Source: an uncultured Chthoniobacterales bacterium
GTDB lineage: Bacteria; Verrucomicrobiota; Verrucomicrobiia; Chthoniobacterales; UBA10450
Direction: 5' to 3'
DNA length: 11,963 nucleotides
Assembly (NCBI GenBank): GCA_955652255.1
Contig: CATPAW010000042.1
Coordinates: 1 to 11,963 of the forward strand
In this document: piece by piece, positions 6,560 through 11,963 of the stretch
Layout: every line of letters starts with the position of its first letter
How positions within the stretch are numbered: the stretch's first letter is position 1
The notes under the pieces: model-generated
What the model saw: the letters and a program-made list of their open reading frames with translations, nothing else
Database searches by the model: none
Told to the model about the DNA's origin: nothing
Translations under genes and position numbers: made by a program

Positions 6560-7510
6560 GTGCCCTCGACCGATTCCAATCCTAATTTTGCTGTCACCGG
6601 TGGCGCCGGATTCATCGGCTCGAATCTCGCGCTCGCGCTCCAGGAAAAATTTCCTCAGGCAAAATTAACGGTGATCGATGATTTTCGCTCCGGCGACTTC
6701 AGAAATCTCGCCGGTTATCGCGGCGATTTCGTCGCTCAAAACCTGGCCGCGCTCGATTGGCGCGAACAATTTGGCGACGAAAAGTTCGACGCCATTTTTC
6801 ATCTCGCATCGATCACCGACACGACGTTGCACGATCAATTCGTGCAGGTGCACGACAACGTCGAAAGCTTTCGCTGGATCCTAAAATTCGCCCGGCCGAC
6901 TAAGACACGAATCGTCTACGCGGCGTCGGCATCGACATACGGGCCGGCCAGCGAAGCAAGCGTGGAATCTAACGGTGCGGCGCCGGCCAACATTTACGCA
7001 TTTTCGAAGACCATTATGGACAACATCGCGATGCGCGAAGCCGCCGCGTCGCCCGAATGGGTCATCATCGGCTTGCGTTATTTTAATGTTTACGGACCAC
7101 GCGAAGCGCACAAAGGCGTGCCGGCGAGCATGGTTTATCATTTGTCCAGGCAGATGAAAGCCGGGCAGCGGCCGCGCATTTTCAAACACGGCGATCAAAA
7201 GCGCGACTTCGTTTATGTAAAGGACATCGCCGAAGGAAGCATTCTCGCACTCGAGGCGGGTGAAAGCGGGATTTACAACCTGGGCTGCGGCCAGGCCCGC
7301 TCGTTCAACGATCTTGTCGATGTTCTGAACAAATGCCTCGGCACAAATTTTGAGCCCGATTACATCGACAATCCGCACGCGCATTACCAAAACTTTACTG
7401 AGGCCGACTTGAGCAAAGCGCACAGCGCGCTTGGTTACGCGCCGCGATTTCCACTCGAAGACGGTGTGCGGGACTACATGAAGTGGTTATATCCGGAGGA
7501 AAAATCATAA
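6560..7510 (+). CDS. hldD: ADP-L-glycero-D-manno-heptose-6-epimerase (HldD/RfaD type)
   Basis: This is an extended short-chain dehydrogenase that matches HldD, which converts ADP-D-glycero- to ADP-L-glycero-D-manno-heptose for LPS inner core. The Rossmann motif GGAGFIGSN lies close to the N-terminus, and the second strand ends in VIDDFRSGDF. YAASASTYG and YAFSK supply the catalytic Ser/Thr region and the Tyr-x-x-x-Lys pair. RYFNVYGPREAHKGVPASMVYHL, RDFVYVKDIAE and YQNFTEADLSKA are close to the E. coli protein. I choose GTG 6560, giving 316 residues against 310 in E. coli. The alternative GTG 6527 lies in a repeat hairpin and would add 11 unconserved residues; TTG 6554 is also possible. Divergent from the B12 operon; its 3' end overlaps the next gene by 28 nt. 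No other LPS genes are visible nearby. Confidence 0.88.
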   Translation: MPSTDSNPNFAVTGGAGFIGSNLALALQEKFPQAKLTVIDDFRSGDFRNLAGYRGDFVAQNLAALDWREQFGDEKFDAIFHLASITDTTLHDQFVQVHDNVESFRWILKFARPTKTRIVYAASASTYGPASEASVESNGAAPANIYAFSKTIMDNIAMREAAASPEWVIIGLRYFNVYGPREAHKGVPASMVYHLSRQMKAGQRPRIFKHGDQKRDFVYVKDIAEGSILALEAGESGIYNLGCGQARSFNDLVDVLNKCLGTNFEPDYIDNPHAHYQNFTEADLSKAHSALGYAPRFPLEDGVRDYMKWLYPEEKS

Positions 7511-8568
7511 AACCGAAAAAATCCGATCTCCTCGTCGAGATTGTCGAGCACATCGATATCAAAGAACACGACGTCGTCCCATTGGTCGACGCGATGAGCA
7601 AGATGGCGTTTTCGGCGCGCGATCTCGGCCGGGCCGCGCAAATTTACGACGCGATGCTGCGCGAGAAAGATTGCGCGATCATTCTCTGCCTGGCCGGTTC
7701 GCTTTTCTCCGCCGGCTTGAAAAACGTGATTGTCGATCTTGTCCGCCACAACATGGTGGACGCGATCGTTTCCACCGGCGCCATTATTGTCGACCAGGAT
7801 TTCTTCGAAGCGCTCGGTTTCAAACATTACAAAGGCGAGATCAACATGGACGACGACGTACTGCGCCGGCTCGCCATTGATCGGATTTACGACACTTATA
7901 TCGACGAAGATCAATTGCGGGTCTGCGACTCGACTTGCGCGGAGATCGCGGACAAACTCGAGCCACGCCCGTACTCATCGCGCGAGTTCATTCACGAAAT
8001 GGGAAGGCATTTGGCCGAGCACGCGAAAAATCGAGACTCAGTCGTGCTTGCTGCCTTTGAGAAAAATGTGCCGATCTTCGTCCCGGCCTTCAGCGATTGC
8101 AGCGCCGGCTTCGGATTGATTCACCACCAGTGGCATTATCCCGACAAACATCTCAGCATCGATTCAGCAAAAGATTTTCTCGAGCTGACGAAAATTAAAA
8201 TCGATTCGAAACAGAGCGGATTATTCATGATCGGCGGCGGTGTTCCGAAAAATTTCGCGCAAGACACCGTGGTAGCGGCCGATTATCTCGGTTTTGATGT
8301 CGGCATGCACAAATACGCCGTGCAAATCACGGTGGCCGATGTGCGCGACGGCGCGCTCAGCGGATCGACCTTAAAAGAAGCGAATTCCTGGGGAAAAGTC
8401 GATCAAGGCGCTGAGCAAATGGTTTACGCGGAAGCGACACTCGCGCTGCCGCTCATCGCCGGTTACGCATATCATAAGTACAACTGGAAGAATCGCCAGG
8501 CGCGCGGTTACGCGAAACTCCTCGATCAATCCGCAACCATGAGCGCGAAAGAACCTGGCGCAGTCTAG
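7483..8568 (+). CDS. Deoxyhypusine synthase-like protein
   Basis: This protein of up to 361 residues belongs to the deoxyhypusine synthase family, NAD-dependent enzymes that transfer the aminobutyl group of spermidine. Visible family segments are LAGSLFSAGLKNVIVDLV, MVDAIVSTGAIIVDQDF, GGGVPKNF (251-258) and NSWGKV (301-306). The last corresponds to the human SWGK active site, so the covalent-intermediate lysine (K305 here) is kept. Bacteria use EF-P, not eIF5A, so protein deoxyhypusination is unlikely; bacterial relatives are thought to act on small amines such as in homospermidine-type synthesis. The start is uncertain. GTG 7483 has no clear ribosome site and overlaps hldD by 28 nt, while a strong GGAGGA at 7495-7500 points to ATC 7504 or ATA 7507, both non-canonical. 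It is translationally coupled to hldD and converges on the GNAT gene. Confidence 0.88.
   Translation: MVISGGKIIKPKKSDLLVEIVEHIDIKEHDVVPLVDAMSKMAFSARDLGRAAQIYDAMLREKDCAIILCLAGSLFSAGLKNVIVDLVRHNMVDAIVSTGAIIVDQDFFEALGFKHYKGEINMDDDVLRRLAIDRIYDTYIDEDQLRVCDSTCAEIADKLEPRPYSSREFIHEMGRHLAEHAKNRDSVVLAAFEKNVPIFVPAFSDCSAGFGLIHHQWHYPDKHLSIDSAKDFLELTKIKIDSKQSGLFMIGGGVPKNFAQDTVVAADYLGFDVGMHKYAVQITVADVRDGALSGSTLKEANSWGKVDQGAEQMVYAEATLALPLIAGYAYHKYNWKNRQARGYAKLLDQSATMSAKEPGAV
7495..7500 (+). promoter_or_regulatory. Strong Shine-Dalgarno inside the hldD/deoxyhypusine synthase overlap
   Basis: GGAGGA sits in the last codons of hldD. The nearest in-frame codons downstream are AAA, ATC (7504) and ATA (7507), with no ATG, GTG or TTG at proper spacing. 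Either the downstream gene begins at a rare ATA or ATC codon, or it begins upstream at GTG 7483 and this purine run is incidental. Confidence 0.5.
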
Positions 8569-8585
8569 CCGCGCTACGACGCGGC
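8568..8585. terminator. GC-rich hairpin at the convergent gene junction (possible bidirectional terminator)
   Basis: GCCGCG, a 6-nt loop and CGCGGC form a perfect stem between and overlapping the stop codons of the deoxyhypusine synthase (TAG 8566-8568) and GNAT (8574-8576) genes. There is no T-run on either side, so intrinsic termination would be weak; position is the main argument. Confidence 0.35.
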
Positions 8586-9050
8586 CAAATCCCGAAACGA
8601 CTTCTCCGACATTTGGAACTCGTGCCAATCGGGATCGATTTGCGCGCCAAGCCGTTTGTAAAATTGGACACTGCGTTCATTCCACTTCGCGACGAACCAT
8701 TTGATCAGACCGCAACCAGCTTTCTCCGCCTCGACCGCGACCGCTTTCATTAAAAGTCTGCCGACGCCTTTGCTGCGATGTTTATCGGCGACGAACAACT
8801 CCTTGATGATAATATTCGGTTTCGCCCGGTAAGTGAACGGAACGAAGAAATAGACGGCTAATCCGACCAACTGATTGTTTTCTTCAGCAACAAGACAATG
8901 GAAATCGGGCGGGGAACGGCGGAACCCCTGTTCGTGCAGCACTTCTTCGGTAACTGCGAAGTCATCGGCGTATTTTTCAAACTTCGCCAGCTCGCGCATC
9001 AATGGCAGCAAATCGGGAACATCCGCTTCCACTGCTCTTCGAATCTGCAT
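8574..9050 (-). CDS. GNAT N-acetyltransferase, SSAT/thialysine acetyltransferase-like
   Basis: This 158-residue single-domain GNAT protein would transfer acetyl from acetyl-CoA to an amine. It opens with IRRAVEADVPDLLPLMRELAKFEKY, followed by TEEVLHEQGF, LVAEENNQLVGLAVYFF, IIIKELFVADKHRSKGVGRLLM with the acetyl-CoA pyrophosphate loop (about residues 92-101), and KWFVAKWNERSVQFYKRLGA. The ELAKFEK opening and WNERSVQFY ending are typical of the spermidine/spermine and thialysine acetyltransferase branch (SSAT1/SSAT2-like), so a polyamine or lysine analogue is a fair guess at substrate. Length is normal for that group. It lies 33 nt downstream of the OsmC gene on the same strand, without a clear ribosome site, and its stop is 5 nt from the stop of the convergent deoxyhypusine synthase gene. 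The exact acceptor cannot be read from sequence. Confidence 0.85.
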   Translation of the reverse strand: MQIRRAVEADVPDLLPLMRELAKFEKYADDFAVTEEVLHEQGFRRSPPDFHCLVAEENNQLVGLAVYFFVPFTYRAKPNIIIKELFVADKHRSKGVGRLLMKAVAVEAEKAGCGLIKWFVAKWNERSVQFYKRLGAQIDPDWHEFQMSEKSFRDLAAS

Positions 9051-9083
9051 GTCGATCTTTCAAACCGCCGAAGAGCGGCCGGC

Positions 9084-9494
9084 TCAACCTTCCCAGAAAA
9101 ATTTCGTTGGGCGATTGATCTCCGCTGGTAAACTTTTGTGCACGGGGCAATTGAGCGCGGCCTGCTCGAGCGCTTCGCGATGCGGTGAGCCTTTCGGGAG
9201 CGGAATGTGAACTTCGGACGGCAGCCCGACGATCCGACGCGGCGCGTCTTTCGACATTTGTTTCTGCACCGACACCGTCATTCCGCGAAGATCGACGCCG
9301 AGCTCATCCGCCTTCATTCCCATGATTGTGCTCATGCAGGTCCCGAGCGCGGTGGCGACTAGATCGGTCGGTGAGAATGCCTCGCCTTTGCCTTTATTAT
9401 CGGTTGGCGCGTCGGTCGCGATTTTCGACTGCGACGGACCGTGCGTCGCGTCGCAATGCAAATCGCCAGTGTATTTAATGGAGACGTTAACCAT
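9084..9494 (-). CDS. OsmC/Ohr family peroxiredoxin-like protein
   Basis: This 136-residue cytoplasmic protein has the OsmC/Ohr fold, a thiol-dependent organic hydroperoxide reductase family. The two family cysteines are in place: Cys53 in ALGTCMST and Cys116 in ALNCPVHKSL. SPTDLVATAL before the first and the central GMTVSVQKQMSKDAPRR segment are also typical. It is more like the OsmC-type group than classical Ohr. The ATG at 9494 is the only reasonable start; no strong Shine-Dalgarno precedes it. It is probably transcribed together with the GNAT gene 33 nt downstream. The gap upstream is filled by a modular repeat at 9541-9653. Physiological substrate unknown. Confidence 0.9.
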   Translation of the reverse strand: MVNVSIKYTGDLHCDATHGPSQSKIATDAPTDNKGKGEAFSPTDLVATALGTCMSTIMGMKADELGVDLRGMTVSVQKQMSKDAPRRIVGLPSEVHIPLPKGSPHREALEQAALNCPVHKSLPAEINRPTKFFWEG

Positions 9495-9540
9495 GAAGAG
9501 ATTATGTGGCGCGATCGCAGGTTACGCAACGGGTGTGCGT

Positions 9541-9653
9541 CTTGTCATTCCGAGCGGAGTCGAGGAATCTCTCATTGTTAAGCAGATAACAGCAAGAGAT
9601 GTCTCGACCCATTCGACTTCGCTCAGGGCAGGCTTTCGCTCGACATGACAAAG
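9541..9653. repeat. Modular inverted repeat between OsmC and the glycoside hydrolase gene
   Basis: The element begins CTTGTCATTCCGAGCGGAG and ends GCTCGACATGACAAAG, so its ends are inverted repeats of each other. It is the second copy, inverted, of the element at 1779-1874. In both copies the segments AGATGTCTCG and GCTCGACATGACAAA are kept, but the sequence between them differs. Here it is about 30 nt including TTCGACTTCGCTCAGGGCAG; in the other copy it is the 14-nt palindrome unit. It occupies most of the 163-nt gap between 9494 and 9658. No coding capacity. Confidence 0.75.
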
Positions 9654-9657
9654 GCTG

Positions 9658-10719
9658 TTACCTTTGTGAGATAACCGGCGTTTCCTGAACCTTGCCCGCG
9701 TGCTGGACAAATTCCTCCCGAAAAACGCGCGTAAGATCGACATCGTGCAAAACGATCATGTCGGTATCGTGTTTTTTGCGATTGTCGTTCTGCCATCCTT
9801 CATTCCACCAGCAGAAACCGACGATCGCCGGCCAGCGATTTGAAAACAAATCTTCGAGCGCCGACTTTGCCCAGCGCGCAACATTCACACGGCGATTATG
9901 CAAATCGCAGCCGAATTCCGCGATGATGATCGGCTTGCCCGGCGCGATTTTCGTGAGGCGCGGGTAGGTTTCGCGCAACTTGAAGCGCAAGCTTTCTGTT
10001 CCGTCCCGCGTCATCGGCGTAATTGGCCCGTAGCTGCTGAGCGCGACCCAATCGCAATAGTTTTCGCCGGGAAAATAATTTTCGAACGCGTTCCATTTCC
10101 GCTCTGGCTCGTCGAACCAGTTTACGTGCCAGACCCATTGCAAATTGTCCGCGCCTTCCGCGCGCATCAGATCGACAATGTGCCGATAGGCCGCGACGTA
10201 GCGCCGTGGGCCCGCGCCGGCGCCGCCGTTCCAGCATCCGTTCCAGCTAAACCATTTCCCGTTCGGCTCGGTCCCCCATTCAATCAAAATAGGCGATCCG
10301 AAGTTTTTCGCGGCGCGCGCCCATTCGCGAAGATCGACATCGAACTCGCCAGCGATGATTTTCTGAAGGGAAAAGATTTTCTCCGCGTGCTTCTGATCGA
10401 CATCGGAACGCAGCATCAAACGGACATACGGAATTTTCCCAAGGTCGCGGATCCAGGCGCACATCGCCCCCGGAAATTCGCGCGACTCGAACCAGTTATC
10501 GGAGAAATAAATCCAAGCTGTCTTTTTGCCAACCGCCTGTTCGTAACGTGCGACATCCTCCGGCGTGACATCGTGCTCAGTTGGATCGTGTTTTTCGGTG
10601 CCAACGCCGTCCCAATAAAAGCCGTGATAAAGTTTTCCGCTTTGCGGCGGAGCGACACGCGCCGTTTGCGCGTGCAAAGTCGCCGCGCAACCGACGAATA
10701 GCGCGAGAATTGTCTTCAC
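9658..10719 (-). CDS. Secreted GH26-like glycoside hydrolase (beta-mannanase-like)
   Basis: This protein of about 353 residues looks like a clan-A TIM-barrel glycoside hydrolase nearest to family 26, which includes beta-mannanases. From GTG 10719 it starts VKTILALFVGCAATLHAQ, a clean signal peptide with cleavage after AQ or HA, so it is exported. The longer TTG start at 10761 lies in a REP-like repeat and is unlikely. ILIEWGTEPNGKW places the acid/base Glu at about residue 151. PIIIAEFGCD places the nucleophile Glu at about residue 268. Aromatic patches (FSWNGCWNGG, VWHVNWF, FCWWNEGWQ) fit a sugar-binding cleft. No carbohydrate-binding module or dockerin is visible. Neighbours give no pathway, so it appears as a single gene, with a repeat on each side. 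Family assignment is moderate; substrate is a guess. Confidence 0.72.
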   Translation of the reverse strand: MKTILALFVGCAATLHAQTARVAPPQSGKLYHGFYWDGVGTEKHDPTEHDVTPEDVARYEQAVGKKTAWIYFSDNWFESREFPGAMCAWIRDLGKIPYVRLMLRSDVDQKHAEKIFSLQKIIAGEFDVDLREWARAAKNFGSPILIEWGTEPNGKWFSWNGCWNGGAGAGPRRYVAAYRHIVDLMRAEGADNLQWVWHVNWFDEPERKWNAFENYFPGENYCDWVALSSYGPITPMTRDGTESLRFKLRETYPRLTKIAPGKPIIIAEFGCDLHNRRVNVARWAKSALEDLFSNRWPAIVGFCWWNEGWQNDNRKKHDTDMIVLHDVDLTRVFREEFVQHAGKVQETPVISQR

Positions 10720-10726
10720 CAGACAA

Positions 10727-10781
10727 TTGTAGGGCAGGCGCTCCGCCTGCCAAATCGGCAACCGACGCGGTCGCCCTACAA
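10727..10781. repeat. REP-like double-hairpin palindrome
   Basis: TTGTAGGGC at 10727-10735 and GCCCTACAA at 10773-10781 are exact inverted ends. Inside are two smaller hairpins: GGCAGGCGCTCCGCCTGCC (10733-10751), and GGCAACCG with CGGTCGCC (10757-10775, one mismatch). The element lies 7 nt upstream of the glycoside hydrolase GTG. Its form resembles the dispersed intergenic palindromes of soil Verrucomicrobiota; that comparison is from memory. Confidence 0.7.
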
Positions 10782-10824
10782 CATGGGTTTACCCGAAGCG
10801 CGCGGAAGCATGCATTCCATCCGT

Positions 10825-10848
10825 TAGGACACGCGCTAGGACACGCGC
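10825..10848. repeat. Two-copy tandem repeat TAGGACACGCGC
   Basis: Two perfect, adjacent copies of a 12-nt unit. GGACACGCGC also occurs in the hairpin upstream of hldD (6531-6540). The stretch lies between the palindrome at 10727 and the DUF5069 start. Apart from these repeats I see nothing definite in 10782-10923; no convincing promoter or ribosome site could be picked out. Confidence 0.6.
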
Positions 10849-10923
10849 TGTTGTCTCCATCGCCTTTTTGTATTCTGGAATTTCTTCAGGTTGCGCCCGC
10901 TTCGTTCCGCATTAGCCTGAAAC

Positions 10924-11376
10924 ATGCACAAAAATGTCACGGGCAAAGATCTAACGAAGGAAGCGCCGCGCAGTCCGCGTATTCGAGTCGGCGGCTACGC
11001 CATTCTCGGGCGCACGATCGATAAATGCCGGGCGCTGGTGGCGGGAAACATTGGCGAATATCATTTCGACTGTCCGCTCGATAACATGCTCTTCGGGTTC
11101 AAAGGTGTGAAGGGCGACGATTTCAAGGCGCAAATCGAGAAGGGTGCGAGCGATCAACAGATGGCCGAGTGGCTCGATCAAAACGGTGAGAAGAAAACGC
11201 CGGATGAGATCAAACGGTGGGGCGATGAAGTGGTAGCGACCAGACCATACGATGACCCCGAACGGCGCGATTGGTTTGCTGAGCAAGTCAAACCGCTCGG
11301 CCTCGATCCTGCGAAAACGACTTTGTTCGACTGGCTGGAAGCCGACGATAAAGCGTGCCACGCGATGGCGGCGTAA
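10924..11376 (+). CDS. DUF5069 domain-containing protein
   Basis: This 150-residue soluble protein matches the DUF5069 family of unknown function. The opening KDLTKEAPRSPRIRVGGYAILGRTIDKCRALVAG, then IGEYHFDCPLDNMLFGFKGV and the C-terminal LFDWLEADDK are characteristic. There is no signal peptide or membrane segment, so it is cytoplasmic. Start ATG 10924 agrees with the usual beginning of the family; no Shine-Dalgarno is evident, which is common for genes in this window. It stands alone on the + strand and its stop is 4 nt from the stop of the convergent permease remnant. I know of no experimentally defined role for this family and do not propose one. Confidence 0.85.
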   Translation: MHKNVTGKDLTKEAPRSPRIRVGGYAILGRTIDKCRALVAGNIGEYHFDCPLDNMLFGFKGVKGDDFKAQIEKGASDQQMAEWLDQNGEKKTPDEIKRWGDEVVATRPYDDPERRDWFAEQVKPLGLDPAKTTLFDWLEADDKACHAMAA

Positions 11377-11380
11377 TCGC

Positions 11381-11695
11381 TTACGGCTCGATTGGCGGGA
11401 AAATGTTTTCCGTTTCGCCGACGTCGATGCCGTGGCGCAGTTTGCTGTGGCGAACGCTGTAGCCGAAGTAAATCAGCATCCCAATCGCGAGCCAGACGAT
11501 AAACCGGATCCAGGTGAGGATCGGAAGGCTAAGCATCAGCGCTATCCAAAAGATCACGCCCAGAATCAGGAACCACGGCGCCAACGGCACGCGGAGTCGC
11601 CGGGGACGATTTCGATCTGTTCGCCGAGGCACGTTTACACCGAGACAGACCAGAACGAAGGCGAAGAGTGTTCCGATATTCGTGGGATCCGCTTG
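11381..11695 (-). pseudogene. C-terminal remnant of an APC-family amino acid permease
   Basis: On the minus strand the frame between an upstream TAG (11696-11698) and the stop TAA (11381-11383) encodes about 104 residues. They match the end of cationic amino acid transporters: NIGTLFAFVLVCLGV, then RRTDRNRPRRLRVPLAPWF, LPILTWIRFIVWLAIGMLIYFGY and HSKLRHG. Three membrane helices are visible, where full proteins have 12 or more and about 480-500 residues. Similarity begins right after the TAG, and in none of the three minus frames upstream is there more permease sequence. The rest has been lost or moved. A GTG at 11632 could start an 83-residue product, but it would lack most of the transporter. 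I regard it as a decayed fragment; an assembly join is the other explanation. Confidence 0.7.
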
Positions 11696-11795
11696 CTACA
11701 TAATTGGATCCCTCTCATCCTGTTCGTTTGGGCACAAACTGAAGCTACGCCTTCCTGATCACAGCAATGGCGCGATCGTGTGGCCATTCTGCAGT

Positions 11796-11963
11796 TCAAC
11801 GGATGCTCCGACCGACTTGCTTGACGATCTGCACGTACGCTTTCAGAGCAGCCGATGGATTCTCGCTCCTCCATGCGACACAGCCTTCCGTCCCGACCGT
11901 GCGATTGAGTGACCGGAACACGACGTTCTCGTGCTCGAGTTTTTTGACTTGCTCTGGCACGAG
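11796..11963 (-). CDS. LysR-type transcriptional regulator, C-terminal fragment (cut by window edge)
   Basis: The last 168 nt on the minus strand are an open frame ending at TGA 11796-11798 and running off the window. The 55 residues read LVPEQVKKLEHENVVFRSL, a variable part, then GCVAWRSENPSAALKAYVQI and VKQVG. This is the usual end of the LysR substrate-binding domain: the LVP segment, the VVFRPL-like strand, the AWR..NPS.AL motif and the final helix. The DNA-binding part must lie beyond the edge. About 100 nt of unassigned sequence separate it from the permease remnant, and I see nothing definite in that gap. Short length is why confidence is limited. Confidence 0.65.
   Translation of the reverse strand, partial: LVPEQVKKLEHENVVFRSLNRTVGTEGCVAWRSENPSAALKAYVQIVKQVGRSIR

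Noticed and set aside
9898..10701. 267-codon open frame on the + strand
   Set aside because: Antisense to the GH26-like gene, which has a signal peptide and both catalytic glutamates.
10720..10761. TTG at 10761 as the glycoside hydrolase start
   Set aside because: The added 14 residues are encoded by a palindromic repeat, and the signal peptide begins right at GTG 10719.
11635..11874. 79-codon open frame on the - strand
   Set aside because: No family similarity, Ser/Arg-rich composition, and it overlaps both the permease remnant and the LysR tail in a different frame.
1..11963. CRISPR array, insertion sequence, tRNA or rRNA genes
   Set aside because: No regularly spaced repeats, transposase or integrase frames, cloverleaf or rRNA signatures were seen on either strand.

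Overview
The window (about 12 kb, moderately GC-rich) looks like chromosome from a Gram-negative, free-living bacterium. It encodes a TonB-dependent outer-membrane receptor and a heptose epimerase for LPS core. My best guess is a soil-type Verrucomicrobiota (Chthoniobacterales-like). This rests on the gene mix (DUF885 and DUF5069 proteins, bacterial deoxyhypusine synthase) and on the style of the short palindromic repeats between genes. It is an inference, not a demonstrated placement.

Layout. Positions 1-546 (+) hold the C-terminal part of a DUF885 protein cut by the window edge. It converges on rmuC (555-1772, -). A modular repeat (1779-1874) sits directly in front of the rmuC start. From 6026 down to 1881 (-) lies a compact four-gene operon: a BtuB-like TonB-dependent receptor, a DUF71/COG2102 PP-loop ATPase, a DUF6580 membrane protein and a BtuF-like cobalamin-binding protein. 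Gaps between these genes are 12-15 nt. Its leader (about 6155-6450, -) contains a recognisable cobalamin riboswitch, which makes this a B12-controlled uptake/salvage operon. It is odd in lacking BtuC/BtuD and in having a BtuF-like protein with no signal peptide. The riboswitch also carries short repeats inside a variable arm.

Divergent from that operon is a + strand pair: an HldD-type ADP-heptose epimerase (6560-7510) overlapping a deoxyhypusine-synthase-like gene (7483-8568). These converge on a - strand pair: an SSAT-like GNAT acetyltransferase (8574-9050) and an OsmC-family protein (9084-9494). A second copy of the modular repeat (9541-9653) separates OsmC from a secreted GH26-like glycoside hydrolase (9658-10719, -). 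Next come a REP-like palindrome and a 12-nt tandem repeat, then a DUF5069 gene (10924-11376, +). The right end holds only pieces: the C-terminal third or less of an amino acid permease (11381-11695, -, a remnant) and the C-terminal tail of a LysR-type regulator (11796 to the window edge, -).

How the genes work together. The clearest functional unit is the B12 operon: riboswitch control, outer-membrane capture by the receptor, and three further B12-linked proteins. Deoxyhypusine synthase and the SSAT-like acetyltransferase both belong to families that act on polyamines or related amines and are neighbours, but no operon links them. The remaining genes look like independent housekeeping or accessory functions.
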